In this document: positions 27,161 to 35,223 of the stretch, piece after piece
Numbering within the stretch: the stretch's first letter is position 1
Layout: every line of letters starts with the position of its first letter
Assembly (NCBI GenBank): GCA_040904785.1
Contig: JBBDSV010000011.1
Location: 1-53,785 of the forward strand
Direction: 5' to 3'
From: JBBDSV01 sp040904785
Lineage (GTDB): Bacteria > Actinomycetota > Nitriliruptoria > Nitriliruptorales > Nitriliruptoraceae
Length of the DNA stretch: 53,785 nucleotides
Notes under the pieces: generated by a model
Told to the model about the DNA's origin: nothing
Database searches by the model: none
The model's input: the letters and a program-made list of their open reading frames with translations, nothing else
Made by a program: the position numbers and the translations under genes

Positions 27161-27189
27161 TTGACCGATGGCCCGCGACGCGCCACTAT
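27161..27189 (+). promoter_or_regulatory. Promoter of the ilv leader and ilvBN (candidate)
   Basis: TTGACC at 27161-27166 and CACTAT at 27184-27189 are separated by 17 bases. Transcription would begin near 27196, about 23 bases before the leader peptide. Confidence 0.5.
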
Positions 27190-27218
27190 TCGATGCACCG
27201 CGTGTGTGAGGAGCGACG

Positions 27219-27299
27219 ATGACGCGGCAGACGCGCACCCTGGAGATGGCCGTCGGCGCCCGCCGTGCGGTCCTCGGTGTCGTCGTTGTCGTTCCATAG
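27219..27299 (+). CDS. ilv leader peptide (26 residues)
   Basis: Short frame with a strong GAGGAG ribosome site five bases upstream. It codes for a peptide whose last third is nearly all branched-chain residues: Val18-Leu19-Gly20 then five valines in a row (21-25), Pro26, stop. The control codons sit immediately before two hairpins, the second followed by T residues, and ilvB follows. This is the arrangement of transcription attenuation by ribosome stalling when charged Val-tRNA (and Leu-tRNA) is low. Confidence 0.9.
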   Translation: MTRQTRTLEMAVGARRAVLGVVVVVP

Positions 27300-27324
27300 C
27301 GCGTACCCGCATCCGGGTACGCGC
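27299..27324 (+). promoter_or_regulatory. First attenuator hairpin, overlapping the leader stop
   Basis: Ten-base perfect arms GCGCGTACCC (27299-27308) and GGGTACGCGC (27315-27324), with one more G-C pair possible inside. It starts at the last base of the leader stop codon. A ribosome stalled on the valine codons would leave it free; a ribosome at the stop codon would cover its 5' arm. Confidence 0.7.
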
Positions 27325-27350
27325 GAACCTCCCGAACCGGGAGGTTCTTT
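27325..27350 (+). terminator. ilv attenuator terminator
   Basis: Arms GAACCTCCCG (27325-27334) and CGGGAGGTTC (27338-27347) form ten perfect pairs around an AAC loop, followed directly by TTT (27348-27350). It lies 47 bases before ilvB and directly abuts the first hairpin. Confidence 0.85.
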
Positions 27351-27396
27351 CGTAGGAGTGGGATTGCACGCGAGACACGCGTGACAGGAGGACCAG

Positions 27397-29139
27397 ATGG
27401 AGATCACCGGGGCGCAGGCTGTGATGAAGAGCCTCGAGGCGCTGGGTGTCGATACGGTCTTCGGTTATCCCGGCGGGGCGATCCTGCCCGCCTACGACCC
27501 GCTCATCGATGCCGACTTCACCCATGTCCTGGTCCGCCACGAGCAGGGCGCGATCCACATGGCGGAGGGCTACGCGCACGCCACCGGACGTGTCGGAGTG
27601 TGCATCGTCACGTCGGGACCGGCGGCGACCAACCTCGTCACCGGGTTGGCGGACGCGCACATGGACTCGATCCCCGTGCTGGCCATCACCGGCCAGGTCG
27701 CCACGTCGGCGATCGGTTCGGATGCCTTCCAGGAGGCCGACGTCACCGGCATCACCATGCCGATCACCAAGCACAACGAGCTCGTCAGCTCGGCCGATCG
27801 CATCGCCGGGGCGATCCGCGAGGCCTACCACGTCGCACAGAGCGGCCGGCCCGGTCCGGTGTTGGTCGACATCCCCAAGGACGTGCTCAACGAGACGGTG
27901 CAGTGGGAATGGACCGACCGCGTCGACCTTCCCGGGTATCGGCCCACCGTGCGCGGGCACGGCAAGATGATCAAGGAAGCGCTCGAGCTCATCGCGTCGT
28001 CGTCGCGTCCACTGATCTACGCCGGCGGTGGGATCGTCCGCGCCGGCGCACACGACGAGCTCTACGACTTCGCCACGCGGTTGAACATTCCCGTCGTCAC
28101 CACCCTCATGGGCCGCGGCGGCTTCCCCGACCGTCACGAACTCGCCGTGGGCATGCCCGGCATGCACGGTCACTATTCCGCCGTCACCGCAATGCAGCAG
28201 GCCGATCTGCTCATCACGCTCGGCGCGCGGTTCGACGACCGGGTCACCGGCAAGCTCGATGCGTTCGCGCCGCACGCCCGGATCGTTCAGGTCGACGTCG
28301 ACCCCGCCGAGATCGGCAAGAACCGCGACGTCGACGTTCCCGTCGTCGGTGACCTGAAGGTCGTGTTGGGCCAGCTGCTCGTGGCGATCGACAGCAAGTC
28401 GACCGAACGTGCCGTCGGCTATGCACCGGACGCCGCGGCGTGGCGTGAGCACCTGACGGCGATGAAAACCGACCATCCGCTGCGTGTCGAGCAGGCCGAC
28501 CACGGAGTGCTCAAGCCTCAAACCGCCGTGCAGGCGATCTACGACAAGTGGGGCGACGACGCGGTGTACGTCTCCGGCGTCGGTCAGCACCAGATGTGGG
28601 CGTCACAGATCATTCCGTTCACCCGCAGCGGCCAGTGGATCAACTCGGGCGGGCTGGGCACGATGGGCTTCGGCCTGCCCGCCGGCATCGGCGCCAAGGC
28701 CGGCGTGGGTCGCGACGTTCCCGTGGTCGTCATCGACGGTGACGGGTGCTTCCAGATGACCTTGCAGGAACTGGCCACTGCGGTGCAGGCCGACCTTCCC
28801 GTCGTCGTGTGTGTGATCAACAACGGCTTCCTCGGCATGGTGCGCCAGTGGCAGCACCTGTTCTACGACGACCGGCTGTCGCAGGTGGCGCTGCCGCAGG
28901 ATCTGCCGGATCTGCTCAAGCTCGCCGACGCCTACGGCATTCCGGGATTCCGGGTCAACGATGTCGACGAGCTCGACACGGTGTTGTCGAAGGCACACGG
29001 CATCGTCGACTCGCCGGTGCTGATCGACCTGCGCGTCGACCCCGACGAGATGGTGTTCCCGATGGTGCCGGCCGGTGCCAGCAACGACGAGATCATCGAG
29101 TCCGCCGAAGAGTGGCGGGCACGGCTCGCCGCCCAGTGA
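27397..29139 (+). CDS. ilvB: Acetolactate synthase large subunit
   Basis: 580 residues, a TPP- and FAD-dependent enzyme making acetolactate or acetohydroxybutyrate for valine, leucine and isoleucine. The activating glutamate is Glu49 (VRHEQGAIHMAEGYA). The TPP motif GDGCFQMTLQELATA is in the C-terminal domain, and the central FAD-binding domain is intact (GARFDDRVTGKL). ATG 27397 has an AGGAGG ribosome site. Expression should be attenuated by the leader upstream. ilvN follows after 40 bases. Confidence 0.97.
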   Translation: MEITGAQAVMKSLEALGVDTVFGYPGGAILPAYDPLIDADFTHVLVRHEQGAIHMAEGYAHATGRVGVCIVTSGPAATNLVTGLADAHMDSIPVLAITGQVATSAIGSDAFQEADVTGITMPITKHNELVSSADRIAGAIREAYHVAQSGRPGPVLVDIPKDVLNETVQWEWTDRVDLPGYRPTVRGHGKMIKEALELIASSSRPLIYAGGGIVRAGAHDELYDFATRLNIPVVTTLMGRGGFPDRHELAVGMPGMHGHYSAVTAMQQADLLITLGARFDDRVTGKLDAFAPHARIVQVDVDPAEIGKNRDVDVPVVGDLKVVLGQLLVAIDSKSTERAVGYAPDAAAWREHLTAMKTDHPLRVEQADHGVLKPQTAVQAIYDKWGDDAVYVSGVGQHQMWASQIIPFTRSGQWINSGGLGTMGFGLPAGIGAKAGVGRDVPVVVIDGDGCFQMTLQELATAVQADLPVVVCVINNGFLGMVRQWQHLFYDDRLSQVALPQDLPDLLKLADAYGIPGFRVNDVDELDTVLSKAHGIVDSPVLIDLRVDPDEMVFPMVPAGASNDEIIESAEEWRARLAAQ

Positions 29140-29179
29140 GCGGGTACTGCGGCACGGATCCAACCGAGGAGGCGTCATC

Positions 29180-29707
29180 GTGAATGACCGTCACACACTC
29201 GCAGTGCTGGTCGAGAACCGGCCCGGTGTGCTCACCCGCATCGCGGGCATGTTCGCGCGCCGCGCCTACAACATCCACTCGCTCGCGGTCGGCCCGACCG
29301 ACGACGAACATGTCTCCCGGCTGACGATCGTCGTCGGCGCCGAGGCGGTCCAGCTGGAACAGATCATCAAGCAGCTCAACAAGCTCGTGCACGTGCTAAA
29401 GATCGTCGAACTCGACGACGAGGAGTCGGTCGAGCGCGAACTGCAGCTCATCAAGGTCACGGCAGACGGACATACCCGGTCACAGATCATCGAACTCGCC
29501 GACGTATTCCGCGCCAAGATCGTCGACGTCGCCCACGACGCGATCACCATCGAGGTCGCAGGCAATCCGGGCAAGCTCGAGGCCATGGCCGAACTGCTCG
29601 AGCCCTACGGCATCCGCGAGCTGGTCCGCAGCGGCACGATCGCCGTGTCCCGCGGGTCGCGATCCATCACCGACGGTTCGAAGCTGCGGATGCAACGGGT
29701 CGTGTGA
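29180..29707 (+). CDS. ilvN: Acetolactate synthase small (regulatory) subunit
   Basis: 175 residues, with an N-terminal ACT domain (HTLAVLVENRPGVLTRIAGMFARR) that binds valine for feedback inhibition, and the C-terminal ALS_ss domain. GTG 29180 follows GAGGAGG by seven bases. ilvC, which directly follows ilvN in most actinobacteria, is absent here; the next gene is an acyltransferase. Confidence 0.96.
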   Translation: MNDRHTLAVLVENRPGVLTRIAGMFARRAYNIHSLAVGPTDDEHVSRLTIVVGAEAVQLEQIIKQLNKLVHVLKIVELDDEESVERELQLIKVTADGHTRSQIIELADVFRAKIVDVAHDAITIEVAGNPGKLEAMAELLEPYGIRELVRSGTIAVSRGSRSITDGSKLRMQRVV

Positions 29708-29741
29708 CCGCGGTGCCCCGGCCCGCGACGACGGGAGTGTC

Positions 29742-30521
29742 GTGACGCCTCTGCGGCTCACCTGGAGATGGCGCGTGCTCGAGGGCATCGTGCGTGGCGT
29801 GCGCTGGCTGCTGCGCGCCCCCATCAGCGTCGAGGGCATCGCGAACGTGCCGGCGTCCGGACCCGCGGTACTGGCGTTCAACCACCACAGCTACGTGGAC
29901 TTCATCGTGCTCGCTTGGGCGGTGGTCGTCCGCCGACGGCGACCGCTGCGATTCCTCGGCAAGCGCGAGATCTGGAACAGCCGCTGGGTCGGTTGGGCTC
30001 CCCGGTTGATCGGCGCGATTCCCATCGACCGAGGTTCGGGCTTCTCGCGTGCGCATGCACTCGACGCCGCCGTCGAGGCACTGCGCGCCGGTGATCTCGT
30101 CGTCGTCGCCCCTGAGCAGACGCTGTCGGCGTCGTTCGAACTGCTGCCGTTCCGGACCGGTGCGGTTCGCATGGCGCAGCGTGCCGGCGCACCGATCGTC
30201 CCGGTCGTCGGATGGGGGTCGCAGCGGTTGGCGGCACGCGGCATCCCGCCGCGGCCGCGGATCGGCATCCCGTTGTCGGTCTCGTTCGCCGCGCCGATGT
30301 ACATCGGCGCCGACACTGACGCTGTCGCGGCCACCGAGTCGCTGCGCACGACGATGGCGGCCGAACTGCACCGATTGCAGGAGTCGTATCCCGACGGCGC
30401 GCCAGCGGGCGCGCCGTGGGTGCCCGCGCGGCTCGGCGGCGGTGCGCCATCGCACGAGGCGGTCATGCGCGAGTTCAACGAACGCCAGAGCGGCTGGCGG
30501 CAGCCGCCATCGACCTCATGA
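29742..30521 (+). CDS. 1-acyl-glycerol-3-phosphate acyltransferase (PlsC-like)
   Basis: 259 residues of the PlsC acyltransferase fold. The catalytic box is NHHSYVDF (NHxxxxD), and the glycerol-phosphate-binding block reads PEQTLSASFELLPFRTGAVRMA, an unusual form of the EGTR motif. It should add a second acyl chain to a lysophosphatidate-like acceptor at the membrane; the altered EGTR block leaves the acceptor uncertain. GTG 29742 has a GGAG site. Its stop overlaps the CitE-like gene (ATGA). A second plsC lies in the fab cluster. Confidence 0.85.
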   Translation: MTPLRLTWRWRVLEGIVRGVRWLLRAPISVEGIANVPASGPAVLAFNHHSYVDFIVLAWAVVVRRRRPLRFLGKREIWNSRWVGWAPRLIGAIPIDRGSGFSRAHALDAAVEALRAGDLVVVAPEQTLSASFELLPFRTGAVRMAQRAGAPIVPVVGWGSQRLAARGIPPRPRIGIPLSVSFAAPMYIGADTDAVAATESLRTTMAAELHRLQESYPDGAPAGAPWVPARLGGGAPSHEAVMREFNERQSGWRQPPSTS

Positions 30522-31504
30522 CGGTGCATGCCGACGGTGAGCCGCCAGCGCCAGGCGAGCCGATGATGCGCCTGCGCCGCAGCTGTCTCGTCGTGCCCGG
30601 AACATCGGCACGGATGCTGCGCAAGGCTACGACCTTGCCAGCCGACCAGATCATCATCGATCTCGAAGACGGTGTTGCTCCGGATGCCAAGGCCTCGGCG
30701 CGTGTGTCCGTCAGCGACGCGCTCGCGCAGCTCACGTTCGCCGCGCCGACGGTGTCGGTGCGCATCAACGCGCTCGACTCGCCGTGGGCGTCCGGAGATC
30801 TCGCGGCGCTGTGCGACGCACCGGTGGCTCCGGACACCGTCGTGGTGCCCAAGGTCGGTTCTGCCGGCGAGGTGACGGCAGTGGCCGAAGCGCTGGCACG
30901 CGATGCGCCGCCCGGCCTCGAGGTCCAGATCGAGAACGCCGTGGGCTTGCGGGACATCGCGGTGATCCTTGCGGCCTCGCCGCAGATCGAAGCCTGCATC
31001 GTCGGACCCGGCGACCTGTCGGCGTCGCTCGGTATGCCGGGTACGACGATCGGGGCGGCCGCTGATGTGCCCGGCGATCCGTGGGTCCCGCTGCTGAGCA
31101 CGATCCTCGTGCAGGCTCGTGCTGCCGGCGTCCAGGCCATCGATGGACCCTACGCCCGGCTCGATGACATGGCGGGGCTGGCAGCCTCTGCGGCCCGCAG
31201 CCACGCGATCGGCTACGACGGCAAATGGGTGATCCATCCATCGCAGATCGCCCCGGTCACCACCGCGTTCGGGATCACGCAGGACGACTTCGAGCACGCC
31301 TGCGACCTGTTGGACGCTTACGCGGCCGCTGCCGACACCGGCGCCGGCGCGGCGGTCTTCGGCCGCGAGATGATCGATGCGGCGACGCGACGCATGGCCG
31401 AGTGGCAGCGCCTGCGTGGTCTGGCCGAAGGCCGCGAGGTCCGGCCAACACCCACCGACGTGCCGCCCGAGGAACGTGCGGCGTGGCGCCAGCACCACGC
31501 ATGA
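30518..31504 (+). CDS. HpcH/HpaI aldolase family, CitE-like lyase
   Basis: 328 residues with the CitE-type opening RRSCLVVPGTSARMLRKA and IDLEDGVAPDAK. Metal-site residues lie in IENAVGLRDI (Glu) and GPGDLSASLG (Asp). Members cleave or form C-C bonds in malyl-CoA, methylmalyl-CoA or citramalyl-CoA. No citrate lyase alpha or gamma subunit genes are near, so a stand-alone CoA-ester lyase is most likely. ATG 30518 overlaps the acyltransferase stop. The C-terminal 40 residues are polar and Pro/Glu/Arg-rich. Confidence 0.87.
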   Translation: MTVHADGEPPAPGEPMMRLRRSCLVVPGTSARMLRKATTLPADQIIIDLEDGVAPDAKASARVSVSDALAQLTFAAPTVSVRINALDSPWASGDLAALCDAPVAPDTVVVPKVGSAGEVTAVAEALARDAPPGLEVQIENAVGLRDIAVILAASPQIEACIVGPGDLSASLGMPGTTIGAAADVPGDPWVPLLSTILVQARAAGVQAIDGPYARLDDMAGLAASAARSHAIGYDGKWVIHPSQIAPVTTAFGITQDDFEHACDLLDAYAAAADTGAGAAVFGREMIDAATRRMAEWQRLRGLAEGREVRPTPTDVPPEERAAWRQHHA

Positions 31505-31530
31505 CGTCACGAAGCTTCCGCGATGTCGGT

Positions 31531-31543
31531 TAGCGTTCGCCCC
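31531..31543 (+). promoter_or_regulatory. Leaderless promoter of the GNAT gene (candidate)
   Basis: TAGCGT at 31531-31536 is exactly seven bases before ATG 31544, with no ribosome site between, matching the desulfurase and selD starts. Confidence 0.4.
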
Positions 31544-32059
31544 ATGTCAGCAGATCCCGGGCACGTGACCGTGCGCGACGCCACGCCGGCCGACCTTCCG
31601 GCGGTCGCGGCGATCTACACGCACTATGTCTTGCGGACCACGACGACGTTCAACACACAGGTGCGCACGCCGCGCGAGTGGACCGATCGGTTCACCGACG
31701 AGGTCGCCGGTGGCCGCTACCACCTGCTCGTCGCAGAGACCGACGGCGTGGTCGCCGGATATGTCGAAACGCAGCGCTTCCGGCCCAAACCCGCCTACGA
31801 CCGTTCCATCGAACTGTCGGTCTACGTCGCGCCCGACGCGCAACGCCACGGTTTGGGTAATGCGCTGTACCGCGAACTTTTGCGACGGCTCGAGCCCGAC
31901 GAGCGCTTCCACCGCGCGTACGCGATCGTCGCCCTGCCCAATGCGGCGTCCGAGGCGTTCCACACGCGCTGGGGCTTCACGCTTCGAGGCACACTGACCG
32001 AGGCCGGCTACAAGTTCGGCACCTACCTCGACGTCGCCTACTACGAGCGCGCACTGTGA
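31544..32059 (+). CDS. GNAT N-acetyltransferase, phosphinothricin/methionine sulfoximine type
   Basis: 171 residues, a single GNAT domain. It shows the family opening VTVRDATPADLPAVAAIYTHYV, the acetyl-CoA loop DAQRHGLGNALY, and a C-terminal WGFTLRGTLTEAGYKFGTYLDVAYYE resembling PAT/MnaT enzymes that acetylate phosphinothricin-like or methionine-sulfoximine amino groups. The real substrate is unknown. ATG 31544 is chosen from the TANNNT box; ATG 31523 is possible. The globin gene overlaps its stop (GTGA), so the two are coupled. Confidence 0.85.
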   Translation: MSADPGHVTVRDATPADLPAVAAIYTHYVLRTTTTFNTQVRTPREWTDRFTDEVAGGRYHLLVAETDGVVAGYVETQRFRPKPAYDRSIELSVYVAPDAQRHGLGNALYRELLRRLEPDERFHRAYAIVALPNAASEAFHTRWGFTLRGTLTEAGYKFGTYLDVAYYERAL

Positions 32060-32484
32060 CCGACGACGCACCGCTGCATCCCCACGAGGTCTTCGCCCGC
32101 GTCGGCGGCCTCGACGCGTTCGTCGCGCTCGTTGACGCGTTCTATGCGCGCGTCGAGGTCGACGAACTGCTTCGCCCCGAATATCCCGACGACCTCGAGC
32201 CGGGCAAGCAGCGCCTGGCTCGATTTCTGGCCCAATACTTCGGTGGTGGCGACATCTACTCCCGCGACCGCGGCCACCCGCGGCTGCGTATGCGCCATGC
32301 GCCGTTCACGATCACCCCGGCCCACGCGGTTCGCTGGGCCGAACTGATGGCCGAGGCGATCCGTGCCCAGGCCTTCGACGCCGACGTCGAGGCCACCCTG
32401 CTCGACTACGTGGCCAACGCCACCCCGACGATGATCAACCGGTTCGACACCCCGTCGGGCACGCTGCCGCTCGAACACGGGTGA
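32056..32484 (+). CDS. Truncated haemoglobin, group II (GlbO-like)
   Basis: 142 residues with the 2-on-2 globin pattern: Tyr30 (B10), the proximal histidine His81 in RLRMRHAPF, and Trp94 (G8), all typical of group II. Such globins bind oxygen or NO; roles in NO detoxification or peroxide chemistry are known for the family. GTG 32056 overlaps the GNAT stop. About 90 bases separate it from serA. Confidence 0.92.
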   Translation: MTDDAPLHPHEVFARVGGLDAFVALVDAFYARVEVDELLRPEYPDDLEPGKQRLARFLAQYFGGGDIYSRDRGHPRLRMRHAPFTITPAHAVRWAELMAEAIRAQAFDADVEATLLDYVANATPTMINRFDTPSGTLPLEHG

Positions 32485-32576
32485 AACGCCGTCGCCGGCG
32501 CCGCGGTCGGGGATCGCCGTCGCGCGACGTACCATGCGCGACGTTGTGCCACCAGTGTCTGGGGAAAGTAAACGAC

Positions 32577-34160
32577 GTGAAGATTCTCGTTGCCGATGAG
32601 CTCGCACCCGCGGGTGTTGAGCTTCTGGCCGAGCGGCACGACGTCGACGTGCGTGTCGGCATGTCCAAAGACGAGCTGCTCGCCACCATTCCGTCCTACC
32701 ACGCCGTTGTCGTGCGTTCGCAGACGAAGATCGACGCCGACGTGATCGCCGCGGCGCGTGAGCTGCAGGTGATCGCGCGTGCGGGGGTGGGACTCGACAA
32801 CGTCGATGTCGACGCGGCGACCCGGCACGGCGTGCTGGTGTGCAACGCGCCGCTGTCGAACACCGTTTCGGCGGCCGAGCACACGGTCGCGCTGCTGCTC
32901 GCACTGGCGCGGAATATTCCCCAGGCACACGCCGCACTCGTCGCCGGTCGCTGGGAGCGTTCCAAGTGGAATGGCACCGAGCTGCAGGACAAGACGCTCG
33001 GCATCCTCGGACTCGGTCGAATCGGCACGCTCGTCGCACAACGTTGCCACGCGTTCGGAATGCGCTTGCTGGCCTACGACCCCTACGTCTCTCCGGAACG
33101 GGCTGCCCGGCTCGGCGTCGAACTCGTCGATACCGTCGTCGAGGTCGTCGAACGCGCCGACTTTCTCACGGTCCATTTGCCAAAGAACGCGGAGACGACC
33201 GGGTTGATCGATGCGAAGTTGCTCGCGCGGATGCAGCCCTCGGCACGGGTGCTCAACGTCGCCCGTGGCGGCATCATTGACGAGCAGGCGCTCGCTGACG
33301 CTGCGCGTGACGGGGTCATCGCCGGCGCTGCGGTCGACGTGTTCACGGCCGAGCCGATGACCGACAGTCCGTTGTTCGGGCTGCCCAACGTCATCGTCAC
33401 CCCGCACCTGGGTGCGTCGACCGTCGAAGCGCAGGACAAGGCCGGGGTCCAGGTCGCCGAGTATGTGGATCTGGCGTTGCGCGGCGAGTTCGTGCCGTCG
33501 GCGGTGAACATCGCCTCTGGCGAGGTCAGCGATGCGGTCCGACCGTTCCTGCCGCTGGCCGAGAAGCTCGGCAGCCTGCTCACCGGACTCGTCCACGACG
33601 GGATCGGCGGAGAGGTCACCGTCGAATACCGGGGCGACCTCGCCGACGTCGACGGTCGAATCGTCGGTTTGAGCGTGTTGCGCGGCATGTTGACGCCGAT
33701 CTCGAGCGATCCGGTCACGTTCGTCAACGCACCGCTGCTCGCCGAGGACCGCGGGATCCGGCTGCGCGAGGTCTCGGATCCGCACAGCGACGACTACGTG
33801 TCCGTTCTGCGGGTCTCAGGAACCGACCGTGACGGCAATGAGGTGTGTGTCGCCGGCACGCTGCTGCACCCGGGGCAGCGCGAGCGCCTCATCGAGGTGT
33901 GGAACACGCCGATCGACGTCGAGCCGACCGCCCAGATGGCGTTCTTCCGCTACGAGGACCGCCCGGGGGTGATCGGCGCGGTCGGCATGGAGTTCGGTGC
34001 CGCCGGCGTCAACATCGCCTCCGCACAGGTCGGCCGGTCGGGCGTGGGAAATGAGGCCATCATGGCGCTGTCGCTCGACGACGAAGTGCCCCCCGGCCTG
34101 ATCGCCAAGATCGTCACCGACATCGGCGCGAACGACGGACGGGCCGTCTCGTTGTACTGA
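32577..34160 (+). CDS. serA: D-3-phosphoglycerate dehydrogenase
   Basis: 527 residues, the long actinobacterial form: catalytic and NAD-binding domains (LGLGRIGTLVAQR; ARGGIIDE; TPHLGASTVEA), an intervening allosteric domain, and a C-terminal ACT domain (FRYEDRPGVIGAVGMEFG) for serine feedback. First step of serine synthesis, which also feeds cysteine. The GTG 32577 start is supported by the family N terminus (KILVADEL) though only a weak GGGGA site is present. The TACCAT at 32530-32535 could be a -10 box. Confidence 0.95.
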   Translation: MKILVADELAPAGVELLAERHDVDVRVGMSKDELLATIPSYHAVVVRSQTKIDADVIAAARELQVIARAGVGLDNVDVDAATRHGVLVCNAPLSNTVSAAEHTVALLLALARNIPQAHAALVAGRWERSKWNGTELQDKTLGILGLGRIGTLVAQRCHAFGMRLLAYDPYVSPERAARLGVELVDTVVEVVERADFLTVHLPKNAETTGLIDAKLLARMQPSARVLNVARGGIIDEQALADAARDGVIAGAAVDVFTAEPMTDSPLFGLPNVIVTPHLGASTVEAQDKAGVQVAEYVDLALRGEFVPSAVNIASGEVSDAVRPFLPLAEKLGSLLTGLVHDGIGGEVTVEYRGDLADVDGRIVGLSVLRGMLTPISSDPVTFVNAPLLAEDRGIRLREVSDPHSDDYVSVLRVSGTDRDGNEVCVAGTLLHPGQRERLIEVWNTPIDVEPTAQMAFFRYEDRPGVIGAVGMEFGAAGVNIASAQVGRSGVGNEAIMALSLDDEVPPGLIAKIVTDIGANDGRAVSLY

Positions 34161-34180
34161 GCGGGCCGCCTGCCGGTGAC

Positions 34181-34209
34181 CTGACGTCTGCGTCAATTCT
34201 GCCTACACT
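34181..34209 (+). promoter_or_regulatory. Promoter of the fab cluster
   Basis: CTGACG (34181-34186) and TACACT (34204-34209) with a 17-base spacer. Transcription would start near 34216, about 75 bases before fabD. This is the clearest -35/-10 pair in the window. Confidence 0.6.
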
Positions 34210-34290
34210 TGCCCGGTGTGCGCCGGATGTCCGGGGCCGCATCCGTGGCGAGGTTCCGCCGATCCGCGTTGAAGAAGTCGGAGGTTGTGC

Positions 34291-35223
34291 GTGGCCATCG
34301 CCGCCGTGTTCCCCGGACAGGGTTCCCACCGTGCCGGATCGCTCGATGCGTGGCGAGACCATCCCGCCTTCGCGGTCACCGAGGACATCAGCGCTGCGCT
34401 CGGCCGTGACATCGTCGCGATCGCCGGTGACGGGACCGCTGGCAGCCGTACGGCCGACGCCCAGCCTGCGATCTTCACGGCCTCGATCGTCGCCTGGCAG
34501 GCACTGACCGACGCCGGCGTCGACGTCGATGTCGTCGCCGGCCACAGTCTCGGTGAGTACACCGCGGCCTGCGCCGGTGGATGCTTCGACGTCTCCGCGG
34601 CGAGCAGGCTGGTTGGAGCGCGTGGCGCGGCGATGGCTGCTTCGTGCGCCGCCAATCCCGGCACCATGGCGGCCATCGTCAAGCTCGATCCCGACGCGGT
34701 CGCCGCGCTCGTCGCCGACATCCCGCAGCTCGTCGTGGCCAATGACAACGCGCACGGCCAGGCTGTCGTCGCCGGGCCGCACGACGCGGTCGACCGTGTG
34801 CGCGACCGGGCCCGGGAGGCGGGCGGACGGGCCGTGCCGCTCGACGTCGAGGGGGCGTTCCACTCGCCGGCGATGGCCGAAGCCGTCGACAAGGTCGCGG
34901 CCGCACTCGCCGCGCTCGACATCGCCGATCCCAGAGTCCCGCTCGTGTCGGGTGCATCTGCGTCGGCGCTGCGCACCGGGACGGCCATCGGTGACGCGCT
35001 CGTCGCGGGCATGCTGGCGCCCGTCCGCTGGCGTGAGGTCCAGGCTGAACTCGCCGCAATGGGGGTGACCGAGTTGCTCGAGGTCGGCCCCGGGGGAGTC
35101 CTCTCCGGACTCGCAAAGCGTGAACTGGCCGGCGTACGTGTCCATCGCATCGAAGCGCCGGACGACGTCGCCGACGTCGTCGGCGCGCTCGCCGACCACA
35201 AGTGCAGTGAGGTGGCCTCGTGA
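34291..35223 (+). CDS. fabD: Malonyl-CoA:ACP transacylase
   Basis: 310 residues. The active serine is Ser86 in GHSLGEY; the partner histidine region is VEGAFHSPAM, and the N-terminal FPGQGSH is intact. It transfers malonyl groups from CoA to ACP. GTG 34291 lies six bases after GGAGG (a TTG at 34285 is too close to it). First gene of fabD-fabH-fabG-acpP-fabF. Its stop overlaps fabH (GTGA). Confidence 0.96.
   Translation: MAIAAVFPGQGSHRAGSLDAWRDHPAFAVTEDISAALGRDIVAIAGDGTAGSRTADAQPAIFTASIVAWQALTDAGVDVDVVAGHSLGEYTAACAGGCFDVSAASRLVGARGAAMAASCAANPGTMAAIVKLDPDAVAALVADIPQLVVANDNAHGQAVVAGPHDAVDRVRDRAREAGGRAVPLDVEGAFHSPAMAEAVDKVAAALAALDIADPRVPLVSGASASALRTGTAIGDALVAGMLAPVRWREVQAELAAMGVTELLEVGPGGVLSGLAKRELAGVRVHRIEAPDDVADVVGALADHKCSEVAS

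Noticed and set aside
26059..28590. An 843-residue open frame on the minus strand opposite dxs and ilvB
   Set aside because: Both plus-strand genes have full motif sets and the antisense product shows only low-complexity sequence.
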